Origin: Actinacidiphila yanglinensis | GTDB taxonomy: Bacteria > Actinomycetota > Actinomycetes > Streptomycetales > Streptomycetaceae | Assembly (NCBI RefSeq): GCF_900107965.1 | Contig: NZ_FNVU01000031.1 | Coordinates: 33,821-97,820 of the forward strand | Direction of reading: 5' to 3' | DNA: 64,000 nt | Shown here: piece by piece, positions 18,702-27,124 of the stretch | Layout of the letters: every line of letters begins with the position of its first letter | Numbering within the stretch: position 1 is the stretch's first letter | Notes under the pieces: model-generated | Seen by the model: the letters and a program-made list of their open reading frames with translations, nothing else | What the model was told of the DNA's origin: nothing | Databases searched by the model: none | Translations under genes and position numbers: made by a program

Positions 18702-18781
18702 CGTCAGGCGGCCGACACGGTGCCTGCACGCCCCGCGCCTTCGTGGGCGAACACCTTCCGGCTCGGCCGACCGCCGCACCC

Positions 18782-19276
18782 ATGTCCGAGAACAAGAAGC
18801 CGCGTAACGAGTCAGAACCGCTGGCGCTGGACACCGACCTGGGCTGGGCGATCCGCATGGTCTCTACTGCGTTTCGCCGCGTCGCCACCGACTCCGTTGC
18901 GGACCTGCCCGGCGGAGCCCGCGGCTACCTGGTCCTGGTCGCTCTGGCCGGCGACCGCGAGCCGCCGTCACAGCTCACCCTGGCCAAGGAGGTGAGCCTC
19001 GACCGCACCGTGATGACCTACCTCCTCGACGACCTCGAGGCCCACAACCTGGTGACCCGCAAGCCGGACCCGCGCGACCGGCGCGCCCGCCAGGTCCTCA
19101 TCACCGACACCGGACGCGCACGCCTCACCCAGGTACGGGAGAGCCTCGGCGCCGCCGAAGCGCGCCTCCTCACCGACCTCGACCCCACGGACACCGAGCA
19201 ACTGCGGACGCTGCTCGCGCGCGTGGCACAGACCGCGCAGCGTGAAGTCGTCGCTGCCAACGAAACAGAGTGCTGA
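18782..19276 (+). CDS. MarR-family transcriptional regulator
   Basis: 164 aa from ATG 18782. It has a winged-helix pattern: L-T-L-A-K-E-V-S-L-D-R-T-V-M-T-Y-L-L-D-D-L-E as recognition helix region, then the wing K-P-D-P-R-D-R-R-A-R, which carries the D-x-R-x-x-R signature. It lies 80 nt after the shikimate-dehydrogenase-like gene on the same strand and could be co-transcribed. No ribosome site is obvious. Confidence 0.85.
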   Translation: MSENKKPRNESEPLALDTDLGWAIRMVSTAFRRVATDSVADLPGGARGYLVLVALAGDREPPSQLTLAKEVSLDRTVMTYLLDDLEAHNLVTRKPDPRDRRARQVLITDTGRARLTQVRESLGAAEARLLTDLDPTDTEQLRTLLARVAQTAQREVVAANETEC

Positions 19277-19599
19277 ACGCACACCTCGCACGCCACGTCC
19301 GGAGCGCGGAGGACGGCGCAGTCGTGCCCGACGGGCACGCACTTCACGCGGGACGCGCCCGCGTGGCCAGGTCCCGCGAACACCACGGCATCATGCGCCG
19401 GGCCCCCGAAGGAGCGAGAGCCAGCGCCCCAACGTAGACAACGCCGCCGATTTCGGAAATCAGCGATCGTGCGACTGTTGAAGCTCTGCCTGTTCCCGAG
19501 CCTCGTAGGGCCGTACGAAGATCACGCGCTCTCGCTCGACCTCGCTTCACGAGAGGCGGCCCAGACCTTCCAGCCCGCTCACGGCCTGGGCGGCTGAGG

Positions 19600-19996
19600 C
19601 TAGGTGGGGAGCAGCCGAACGACGGGGTCCGGAGCGGTCAACTGCGTTCGGCAGCGCCGGTTCTCGGCAGTGAGCTGGTTCACGATGGCACCAGGGCCTC
19701 AACGTCCTGCCGCGCGAGGCGAGTTCCGTCTGGTCGTTCTGGCGCAGAGTCTTGAGCTTGACGACCTGCTGGCGGAGCCGGATCTCGACATTCCCTGGCT
19801 GGCCCCGCTCCTTGACCTTGGGGTAGGACTCGTTCTTCAAATCCAGGTGGCGCTGGGTGAGCGCGTTGCGGAACACGCCGACTTCGGTGGCGAGGGCGAC
19901 GATCGTCAGCGCGCCTTTCGAGTGCTGGGGCGTGCCGGACAGGATGCGGTCCATCGCAGCCCGAATGCGGTCGCGTTCGTCGGGGGCTGGGGGCAC
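19600..19996 (-). pseudogene. Decayed DUF6262-type (Tn554 TnpC-like) gene
   Basis: From GTG 19996 the first ~92 residues look like the small helical accessory protein of Tn554-like transposons (A-L-T-I-V-A-L-A-T-E-V-G-V, then E-I-R-L-R-Q-Q-V-V-K-L-K). After about 19720 the expected C-terminus (I-V-N-Q-L-T-A-E-N-R-R, ending at TAG 19600) is in other frames, so at least one frameshift has broken it. Confidence 0.55.
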
Positions 19997-20033
19997 CGGT
20001 CAGATGCTTTCGGTCGTGATGCGGGTGGTGTCA

Positions 20034-20193
20034 TCAGCTCGTCGACCCGATAGTCCGGGGCGAGCAGGATCGGATCACCCGGCCTGATCTGAACCGAGGC
20101 CTCACGCTCACGCAGGTCGCTCCGGGTCCTCAACACGGGCAGCCGTGCCAGCACCTCCGGCCCTTCTCGCGGCACCCAAAACACACGCCACAT
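20034..20193 (-). pseudogene. N-terminal fragment of a tyrosine integrase
   Basis: ATG 20193 starts M-W-R-V-F-W-V-P-R-E-G-P with R-P-G-D-P-I-L-L and D-Y-R-V-D-E-L, which I recall as the start of TnpA/B-type site-specific recombinases of Streptomyces. It stops making sense at about 20034, and the DUF6262-like gene follows after ~40 nt. The rest of the integrase operon appears to have been deleted. Confidence 0.45.
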
Positions 20194-20232
20194 CCGGCCC
20201 CTCCTCCTAGGCGCTCCGTACGGCTCCGACAC

Positions 20233-20668
20233 GCCTATCTAATAGGGAACGAGGCCCAGCTCACCAAGCAACCGGACTACAACGACCTGGAAGACGCCGC
20301 CCGGATCTTTGCCTGGAGATCCGGAAACGGCCTGGCCTCCGCCCTCGCCCGGCCGCGCGCCGGCCTGACAGCTGCCTGATGAACAACGTTGAAAGGCCGT
20401 GGATGCTCGTCTGCCTCGGCGGTGATGGCGCTCTTTGAAAGCAGCCACCTGGTGCTTGGGGGTGGGCCCAACCTGCTCTGTGGATCCCGCCTCCCATGGT
20501 GTGATCTTGGTGCGAATGGTGGCTTTTCTGGTGTCGTTCGCGGCGGGGTGCGCATTGCGCGGCGTGTGCCCCGCCTCATCATTGGTGACAGTCGCTGCGA
20601 TTCGCGCAAGATCCGCGCCTGCCTGCGCAGGCGTGGCGTCCCGCACATCATCGCCGGAGGCGAGGGGA
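20233..20668. other. Intergenic, no supported gene
   Basis: Between the integrase remnant and the SDR gene. A plus-strand frame at ~20240-20380 looks like a gene tail (ending in TGA) but has no start. Probably more mobile-element debris. Confidence 0.35.
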
Positions 20669-21490
20669 TCAGCTGCCCTGGGCGAGTTCGGCGACCGGCT
20701 GCCACTCACGCCACATCTTCAGGCGGCTGGCGTATTCGCTCTCCGCGACAGCGAGGGGCGCGGAGCCGAGGAACGCGCGCAGCGGGGGCGTCTCTGCGTC
20801 GACGATGTTGAGCACCGCGGCGGCGGAGGCATCCGGGTCGCCGGGCTTGTTGCTCGACAGTCGCTTGTAGGTCGCCTCACGCACCGGTCCGTATGCGTCG
20901 ATCACGGTGGCGCGCTTGGCCGAGGCACCGGCCCAGTCGGTGGCGTAGCTCTGCGGTTCGATGAGGGTCAGATGCACGCCGAAGCTGGCGACCTCGGAGG
21001 CGAGGCTCTGGCTGAGTCCTTCGAGGGCCCACTTGGAGGCGTGGTAGATCCCGATCCCGGGGAACGCGGTGATTCCGCCGATCGAGGAGACCTGGAGGAT
21101 GTGGCCCTTCCGGGCCTCGCGCAGGTAGGGCAGGGCGGCCTGGGTGACCCACAGTGCGCCGAACAGGTTCGTGTCGATCTGGTCGCGGGCCTCCTGCTCC
21201 GACAGCTCCTCGACCATGCCGAACTGGCCGTAACCGGCGTTGTTGACGATGATGTCCAGCTTGCCGAAGTGGGCGTGGGCGGTCTTGACCGCGCCGAAGA
21301 CCGCGGGGCGGTCGGTGACGTCGAGCGGCAGTCCGAGGAAGGTGTCGGGGTAACGCTGCTGAAGGTCGCTCACCGCGCCGACGTCGCGGGCGGTGCCGAC
21401 CACGCGGTCGCCGCGGTCCAGAGCCGCAGCCGCCCAGATGCGGCCGAAGCCGCGGGAGGTGCCGGTGATGAACCAAGTGCGCTGTGACAT
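20669..21490 (-). CDS. SDR-family oxidoreductase
   Basis: 273 aa from ATG 21490, with GGAG 8 nt before. A classical short-chain dehydrogenase: T-G-T-S-R-G-F-G cofactor loop, N-N-A-G-Y-G, catalytic Ser in S-S-I-G-G and Y-H-A-S-K. Substrate unknown. It runs in the same direction as the SnoaL-like gene 170 nt upstream. Both may be under the divergent TetR gene through the operators at 22093-22138. Confidence 0.9.
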   Translation of the reverse strand: MSQRTWFITGTSRGFGRIWAAAALDRGDRVVGTARDVGAVSDLQQRYPDTFLGLPLDVTDRPAVFGAVKTAHAHFGKLDIIVNNAGYGQFGMVEELSEQEARDQIDTNLFGALWVTQAALPYLREARKGHILQVSSIGGITAFPGIGIYHASKWALEGLSQSLASEVASFGVHLTLIEPQSYATDWAGASAKRATVIDAYGPVREATYKRLSSNKPGDPDASAAAVLNIVDAETPPLRAFLGSAPLAVAESEYASRLKMWREWQPVAELAQGS

Positions 21491-21660
21491 GTGATCAAGC
21501 TCCAATCATCGATGTGCATGAGGTGTGTTGTGGTGGTTTCGTCTCCGCTACCCGCGGACGCCGGAGGCTGGCTCCGGGAGGGTGAGGGGAATGGATCGTT
21601 CTCTTCCGGGGTGAGGACTGCGGCGCCGCGCAGAGGTAGACGTATCGCCGGCCGGAGGGG

Positions 21661-22038
21661 CTACTGCGGCAGGGGCGGTACAAACCCCGCCGCGCGCATG
21701 GTCGCCGTGTCGTGCACCTGGCGAATGGAGGTGATCCGGCCCTCGGCGACGACGAACTGCTCAGCGATCCGCAGCGTGCCGATCGGCCCGAGCTCCAGGT
21801 CGTAGACCATCGCGGCTTCGCCCGGACCGGCGCATGCGGACAGCACTCGGACGCTCGACGCCATCTCGCCGAAACCGCGGATCGCCGCCGCGAACTCCTG
21901 CTTGTCCGCGTAGGTGTTGACGGGGAGGTCCGTTTTCAGGTCCTCCGCGAGGAACTGCGCTGCCGTGTCGAAATCCTTGGTCGTGGTCCACGCCTCGTGG
22001 TAGCGGCGCACCAGGCTCAGTGTCTGTTCGGGAGTCAT
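21661..22038 (-). CDS. SnoaL/NTF2-like protein
   Basis: 125 aa. ATG 22038 is preferred because AGGA stands 5 nt before it; an ATG at 22050 is the alternative. The fold pattern is NTF2-like: Y-H-E-A-W near the start, F-L-A-E-D-L, and the closing strands I-T-S-I-R-Q-V. Members include polyketide cyclases and small isomerases. Its promoter region contains two copies of the TetR-type operator, so it is likely repressed by the divergent TetR. Confidence 0.8.
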   Translation of the reverse strand: MTPEQTLSLVRRYHEAWTTTKDFDTAAQFLAEDLKTDLPVNTYADKQEFAAAIRGFGEMASSVRVLSACAGPGEAAMVYDLELGPIGTLRIAEQFVVAEGRITSIRQVHDTATMRAAGFVPPLPQ

Positions 22039-22092
22039 TTCGTTCCTCATGGCCTTGCGGGGGCTGGTCCCCAGGACGACAACCCCAGAGTA

Positions 22093-22138
22093 CATACCGG
22101 TCGTTCAGTATGCAACGTCATACCGAACGATCAGTATG
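22093..22138. promoter_or_regulatory. Two TetR operators, divergent promoter
   Basis: CATACCGGTCGTTCAGTATG (22093-22112) and CATACCGAACGATCAGTATG (22119-22138) are imperfect 20-bp palindromes, centres 26 bp apart. The second ends 9 nt before the TetR start. Two further copies with the same spacing lie at 22737-22782. They should mediate autoregulation and control of the SnoaL gene. Confidence 0.85.
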
Positions 22139-22147
22139 CTGGTGGTC

Positions 22148-22711
22148 ATGACTCCACGCCAGCGCCGTGATATGCGGGCAGACATCCTCGATGCAGCGCG
22201 GAAGCTGTTCGGGACCAAGGGCTACACCGTCACCTCGACTGCCGACCTGGCCGAGGCCCTGGGCGTCACCAAGGGCGCGCTCTACTACCACTTCAAGTCC
22301 AAGGAGGCGATCCTCTCCGCTCTGGTCGCAGAGCCGGCCGCCGAGATCGCCGAACTCGCGGCCCATGCCGGCGAGCGCACGCCGCGGGAACTGCTCGGCG
22401 CCCTGATCGACCTGCAGGCCCACCACCCGGCCGCCTACATGGCACTGCAGTCCGGGGATGCCTCCGTCCTGCAGGAACACTCCCAGCGCCATGACTTCGC
22501 CGGAAGGACGGAACTGATCATCCTGGCCATCGCCGGCCCGGACCCGTCGCCCATCCAACTCATCCGTGCCCGCATGGCCGTCGTCGCCGTGAAGGAGGGC
22601 GCGATGGCCGCACTGGTGGAGGGTGGCGGCAAGCTGACCGACCAGATGCGGCTGGACCTGCTCCAAGCCGCCGCGGCCACCCTCGATGCGGGCGGCCGGG
22701 CGTCCGACTAG
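22148..22711 (+). CDS. TetR-family repressor
   Basis: 187 aa from ATG 22148 (an ATG at 22136 lies inside the operator). The N-terminus is a TetR helix-turn-helix: I-L-D-A-A-R-K-L-F-G-T-K-G-Y and A-L-G-V-T-K-G-A-L-Y-Y-H-F-K-S-K. The C-terminal ligand domain is not assigned. Operators flank the gene on both sides, which makes it a local repressor of the divergent SnoaL/SDR genes and of the exported protein downstream. Confidence 0.92.
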   Translation: MTPRQRRDMRADILDAARKLFGTKGYTVTSTADLAEALGVTKGALYYHFKSKEAILSALVAEPAAEIAELAAHAGERTPRELLGALIDLQAHHPAAYMALQSGDASVLQEHSQRHDFAGRTELIILAIAGPDPSPIQLIRARMAVVAVKEGAMAALVEGGGKLTDQMRLDLLQAAAATLDAGGRASD

Positions 22712-22736
22712 CACCGGATCCCGTCGATCTTGACCA

Positions 22737-22782
22737 CATACTAAACGACTGGTATGTTTTACCATACTGGACGCTCAGTATG
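22737..22782. promoter_or_regulatory. Two further copies of the TetR operator
   Basis: CATACTAAACGACTGGTATG (22737-22756) and CATACTGGACGCTCAGTATG (22763-22782), again 26 bp centre to centre. They sit between the TetR stop and the Tat-exported protein start, so the downstream gene pair has its own TetR-controlled promoter. Confidence 0.85.
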
Positions 22783-22844
22783 CATGTCCCCAGTCGTACA
22801 TCCATACGGCGGGTGCCATGCGTCCCGGTCGAAGGGTGGAGACC

Positions 22845-23810
22845 ATGAAGAACGACAACGCGAGGTTCCTCTCCAGAAGATCAGCACTCACCGCTGTCGC
22901 CGCCGGAAGTGCCGCGCTCGCCGGCACGTGGATGCTCCCGGGGTCCGCCGAGGCAGCCCCCGGCATCAGTGCCGAGGCCCCGGCCGGTATCCGGCGCCTC
23001 TTCAGCTCCTTCCTGACGGCGAAGAGCGCGGCCGACGTCGACCGCACCATGGCGTTCTTCAGCCGGAGCGACATGACCTACTGGGACGCCACCGCCGGAT
23101 TCAGCTTCCCCGACTGGGCCACCCTGAAGGGTGTGTTCGAGAACTACATGCCGAACTGGGGCCCGGACGCGCACTCGTACCAGACGGACCTCCTGGGAAG
23201 CGAGACCGGCGCCGCACTGTTCTTCACCAACAGCCCGCAGGAGTTCGGGCAGGAGATCCGCGGGATCTCCGTCGTCGACATCCGCGAAGGCAAGTTCGTC
23301 CGCTGGATCGACTACTGGGACGGCCGGCACTTCGGAATCTCGGAGCTGAGCGCGTTTCGCTCGCCCCCCGCCCAGTTCCCGAGCGACTTCGGGTGGACCC
23401 TGCCCGGGGAGAACGCGTCGTCACCGCTGAAGCGCACGGTCGCCGCACTGTCCCGGAGCGCGGCCGCCGGCGACCATCAGCGCATGGCAACGCTCTTCGA
23501 CGCCAACGGCGTCCTGGAGGATCTGACACTCCACACCGCCGTGGCCGGCCCAAAATCCATCGCGGCCTACCTCAAACAAGCGGTGAGCAACCTCCCCTAC
23601 GGACAGCGAGCACGCGTGCGCCACGTCGTCGGGGGCAGCGCGGGCGGCGCATACGAGTGGACGAACAGCTCCAGCCCCATCCCGCGCGGCGCCAGCGCAC
23701 TCCAGCTCAACGCCGACGGAAAGATCACCCGGCTCAGCTCGATCTGGGACGGGTCGCTCGTCGACGCCGGCTGGCTCACCCAGCGCATGGCGGAGACGAT
23801 CGAGAGATGA
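22845..23810 (+). CDS. Tat-exported double SnoaL/NTF2-like protein
   Basis: 321 aa from ATG 22845 after GGTGGAG. The leader has a twin-arginine motif (F-L-S-R-R-S-A-L-T) followed by a hydrophobic stretch ending in A-E-A-A, so export in folded form is likely. The body has two NTF2/SnoaL-like halves: about residues 50-165 (M-A-F-F, D-M-T-Y-W-D, I-D-Y-W-D-G) and 190-320 (M-A-T-L-F-D, G-V-L-E-D-L-T). No catalytic role can be assigned. Transcription probably starts at the TetR operators just upstream. Confidence 0.85.
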   Translation: MKNDNARFLSRRSALTAVAAGSAALAGTWMLPGSAEAAPGISAEAPAGIRRLFSSFLTAKSAADVDRTMAFFSRSDMTYWDATAGFSFPDWATLKGVFENYMPNWGPDAHSYQTDLLGSETGAALFFTNSPQEFGQEIRGISVVDIREGKFVRWIDYWDGRHFGISELSAFRSPPAQFPSDFGWTLPGENASSPLKRTVAALSRSAAAGDHQRMATLFDANGVLEDLTLHTAVAGPKSIAAYLKQAVSNLPYGQRARVRHVVGGSAGGAYEWTNSSSPIPRGASALQLNADGKITRLSSIWDGSLVDAGWLTQRMAETIER

Positions 23811-23851
23811 TCCCCCCAACAGAAAACGGCTATAGGACCACGGTGAACGAC

Positions 23852-24250
23852 ATGACTTCCGAACACACCCATCCAGCGGCCCTCCAGCGACTGGCATCGG
23901 GAAAATACCTCCTGGTCACCACCTTCCGGCGGGACGGAAGGGAAGTGGCAACACCGGTGTGGGTGGTCCGCGACGGGGACGCACTCGGCATCTGGACGGC
24001 CACTGGCTCAGGCAAGGTCAAGCGGATCCGCAACCGGGCAGACGTCCTGGTCGGTGAGTGCGACATCCGCGGCAACCTCTCAGGTGAACAGGTCCCGGGC
24101 CAGGCCGAACTCCTCGACGCCACGCAGACCCAGCGCTATCGCGACCTGGTGCGCCGCAAATACAGCCTGACCGGCAGACTCACCGTCCTCGGCAGCCGAC
24201 TGCGGCACGGGAACGACGGAAGCATCGGAATCCGGATCACCCTCACCTGA
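23852..24250 (+). CDS. PPOX-class F420/flavin-dependent oxidoreductase
   Basis: 132 aa from ATG 23852. An ATG at 23807 overlapping the previous stop (ATGA), and a GTG at 23843, are possible alternative starts. The split-barrel pattern of the pyridoxamine-oxidase-like F420 proteins is clear: L-A-S-G-K-Y-L-L-V-T-T-F-R-R-D-G, V-A-T-P-V-W-V-V and the K-V-K-R-I-R-N-R strand-helix. Small members reduce substrates with F420H2. It is likely co-transcribed with the exported protein under TetR control. Confidence 0.85.
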   Translation: MTSEHTHPAALQRLASGKYLLVTTFRRDGREVATPVWVVRDGDALGIWTATGSGKVKRIRNRADVLVGECDIRGNLSGEQVPGQAELLDATQTQRYRDLVRRKYSLTGRLTVLGSRLRHGNDGSIGIRITLT

Positions 24251-24403
24251 CCCCCACACCGATCCCCCGGTCACCACCCTCGCCCCCGGCCCGGAACGGA
24301 CACGACCCGCCCCCGGCCGACACCCTTTCTCGCAGCCCGTCACGACTGTCACGACCTCCCGAGCCGCGCGCGGTCCAACAACTACCCGTAGTGCGCGAGC
24401 GTC

Positions 24404-25027
24404 ATGGCGACGACTACACGCTCCGGGAGCCCGGCGTTGTCGGGTTACGCGATGCTTAAGAAGAAGCCGGCGGACCTGGTACCGATCTCGCCGGAGGCAG
24501 AGGAGACCAGGGCGAGTAGCAGGCCGAGCATGTCGGGTGTCGCGGTTGCTGGCGGCAAACAAGGCAGTGGGCGGATCGGACACGCGCACCGGTTCGCCAG
24601 CGGCGTGCATGGCCTTTCCGAACTCGCGCAGACCGAAGCGTGGCTGAACCAGCGCTCCGAGCGCGCAACGGCCTGCATCGCCACCACCCCCTCCACCGGG
24701 GAACCCGTTCCTGTTGCGGAACGGGAGGCCATCGAACAACTCACCGACGCGATGCTTCCGATGGCCGACACCCTGCACGCCCTGACCCGAGCACTGGCAC
24801 ATGTAGCGCACGGCTACCGCACGGCGGCGGCCTCCGGCGTCGAGCACAGCCACCTGCGCGCCGAGGAGGCCACCTCCCGGATCATCGCCGCCGACTTCTA
24901 CACCCAGGCCCGCGACCACCTCGGCAAGGCCACCGCGACACTTCGCCGCAGTCCACGACCGGCGCCCCGAATCCCGCCGACGCCCGCAGAACCGGTATCC
25001 GGCCCGCACGCAGGCCCCCGACGCTGA
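24404..25027 (+). CDS. Hypothetical helical protein of a plasmid-like element
   Basis: 207 aa if the ATG at 24404 is used; the N-terminal 60 residues look low quality and a later start may be real. Residues ~70-190 are helical (E-A-I-E-Q-L-T-D-A-M, then H-A-L-T-R-A-L-A-H-V). No family is named. The following genes are of a kind found on Streptomyces integrative plasmids, which suggests the same origin. Confidence 0.45.
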   Translation: MATTTRSGSPALSGYAMLKKKPADLVPISPEAEETRASSRPSMSGVAVAGGKQGSGRIGHAHRFASGVHGLSELAQTEAWLNQRSERATACIATTPSTGEPVPVAEREAIEQLTDAMLPMADTLHALTRALAHVAHGYRTAAASGVEHSHLRAEEATSRIIAADFYTQARDHLGKATATLRRSPRPAPRIPPTPAEPVSGPHAGPRR

Positions 25028-25127
25028 CCCACACCTCGCGCCGTACGACAGGAGAACCACCTCGGCCACCCCCAACACCCCACCCACCACATCGCCCGAA
25101 GGATCGCCAGCCCCGCCTGCCGACCGC

Positions 25128-25615
25128 TTGTCCCGTTTCGCGACCGCGCTCGCCACCCGGCTTCCCGGCGAATGGATCAGCTCAGACCTCGACTGGTCCG
25201 ACCAGGCCGAACGCCGGCAGGTGACGGACTTCCTGTGGGACCACGCCGCCATGGACCACGTGGTCTTCACCTACCACCTCACCCGCGGAGCGCTACTGAC
25301 CGCAGGTGACTTCACCCAACTCCTGGTCATCAACCGCCCAGCCCGACCCAGCCAGTTCTTCGTCGGCGCCCTGACCCCACTGGGCATCGACATCAGCAAC
25401 CGCGAGGTGCCGCAGACCCCGCACGGCATCGCCGTCACCTCCCACCCTGCCAAGACCGCGCACCGGGTCAGCTCCCGGCTTCTGCCGCCTACTACGCCGC
25501 GTGGAACGCCCTAGTGGGCCAGCACCCCGCGCCGGAATACCTCACCCCGGTCTCCCTCTTTGCCGGTGTGCCCAGGCCCGCGACCACACCGACCGCTGGC
25601 GGAGCCCGCCGGTGA
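25128..25615 (+). pseudogene. Frameshifted conserved hypothetical (DUF317-associated)
   Basis: From TTG 25128 the frame gives R-F-A-T-A-L-A-T-R-L-P-G-E-W and F-L-W-D-H, a pattern of the hypothetical proteins that pair with DUF317 proteins. Near 25480 the frame must change to continue A-Y-Y-A-A-W-N-A-L and reach the stop at 25615, which overlaps the next start by GTGA. An AGGAG site about 75 nt upstream has no start codon behind it. The gene is broken at the 3' end and perhaps at the 5' end. Confidence 0.55.
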
Positions 25616-25960
25616 ACGACGCCGCTTTGAGCATCACTCCGCGTTACCTGGCCGCCAGTTCCGTCGAGGACCACCATGCCCACCTGGTCCACCTGGCCCG
25701 GACCGCGGCATGGACGCGGCAGGCCACGGCCCTGACCACGACTGCGCCCAGTCCCTGTGGACTGGTGACCGTGCACGCCGACCGCCCCGGCAACCCTGAT
25801 GCGCCGCACCTGTTCCTCAGCGCCCGAACCCACCCCGACCGGCCCGCACGGTGGAAGGCGACCCTCGGCGGTGACCTGCCGGTGGAGTTCCTTGCCGCGA
25901 TGACCACCGTGCTCAGTGCCGAACTGCTGCGCGACCCCGACTACATGCACCCGCGCCGTC
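25612..25960 (+). pseudogene. DUF317-domain protein, truncated
   Basis: GTG 25612 starts a DUF317-like domain (I-T-P-R-Y-L-A-A-S-S at the start, then R-W-K-A-T-L-G-G-D-L-P). The match ends near 25960, after A-E-L-L-R-D-P-D. What follows, in another frame, is an unrelated gene tail ending at TGA 26043. DUF317 proteins are frequent on Streptomyces conjugative plasmids; this copy is a fragment. Confidence 0.55.
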
Positions 25961-26116
25961 AAGCGCGGGCTCAAACGGATCCAGTACCGCCCAGACCTGG
26001 TAGACGGCTGCCTGACCGCCACCGGTCTGATCACGGGTCACTGACCGACATCACACATTCAAGTTCAGTAGCGTCAACTACCCAACCCTGGCTTTGTTTG
26101 CGATTTTGGACGGCAG

Positions 26117-26488
26117 TTGTTCACCGTTTCGGGAGGCGGTTGGATCGGGGCGGGGTCGACGTTCACGAGAATCGGCGGCGGCTCCCTGCTCGGCCCGATC
26201 CTCGTCGGCCGCGGCGTACCGGTCGGCACCGTCGCACCCGCGGCCCTCGCCTCCACCTTCGTGACCTCTAGCGTCGGCGCGGCCACCTACGCGCTGCTCT
26301 CCCTCACGGCCACCGGCGACGTCGCCCCTGACTGGCTGCTGGGCGTGTCCTGCGGGGCCGGTGGCCTCCTGGGCGGATACCTCGGCGCACGCCTCCAGCC
26401 GCATCTGCCCGAGACAGCCCTCCGGCTCCTGCTCGGCACCCTCGCCACCGGAATCGGCGCGCTCTACGCAGTTCAGATCCTTCGCTGA
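26117..26488 (+). pseudogene. C-terminal half of a TauE/SafE-type permease
   Basis: About 115 residues matching the second half of a sulfite-exporter TauE/SafE protein: I-G-G-G-S-L-L-G-P-I-L-V-G-R-G-V-P-V, then A-A-L-A-S-T-F-V-T-S, and a late G-G-Y-L-G-A-R-L-Q-P. At least three hydrophobic helices remain. The N-terminal half is missing, and no ribosome site precedes the first ATG. It is wedged between the DUF317 debris and a cut IS110 transposase, so it marks a rearrangement junction. Confidence 0.65.
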
Positions 26489-26489
26489 C

Positions 26490-27124
26490 CGCAATCCGGT
26501 CAGCGCCTGGGCCAGCTGGGACTCCTTGTCCTTGAGGGCGCCGACGCCGAGTTGGGCCAGCGTGTGTGGGCCTCGTTCGCCGGCGATCAGCGCCTCGACC
26601 ACCGTGCGGGCCGACTTGCCGCCGAGGTCGGAGACGACGCTGGATAGCTTGATTCCGGGGTCCTCTAGCAGCTTCTCCAGACGCTGGATTTCCCGGGTGC
26701 GTTCCCGGGTGACCTCGGTGCGATAGCGAGTGAGGTCACGCAGCTGCCGGATCGGCTTGGGCGGCACGAACGAGGGGCGGACCAAGCCGTGTTCGATGAG
26801 CTGGCAGATCCACTGGCAGTCCCTCACGTCCGTCTTGCGACCCGGGACGTTGCGCATGTGCTGGGCGTTGAGCAGCCAGGTCTCTATGTGCTCTTCAAGG
26901 ATGTAGTACACGGGCTTCCAGTAGGAGCCGGTCGCCTCCATCCCGACCAGAGTGATCCCTTCGGACACCAGCCACGCGCGCAGGGCCAGCAATCCCTCGG
27001 TCATCGTAGTGAACGTTCGGATCTCGGTGTGCCGGCGCCCGTTCCGCCCCGGAACGCGGATACACACTTTGCAGTCGGCCTTGCCGATATCGATCCCTGC
27101 GCAGCGTTCGCGGACCATATCCAT
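26490..27124 (-). pseudogene. IS110-family transposase, N-terminal DEDD part only
   Basis: ATG 27124 (behind GGAGA) opens an IS110-type DEDD domain: G-I-D-I-G-K near residue 11, M-E-A-T-G-S-Y-W-K-P-V, and K-T-D-V-R-D. The homology breaks off near 26495, where the antisense of the TauE fragment begins. The Tnp_20 half with its serine is absent, so this copy cannot transpose. Confidence 0.8.
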
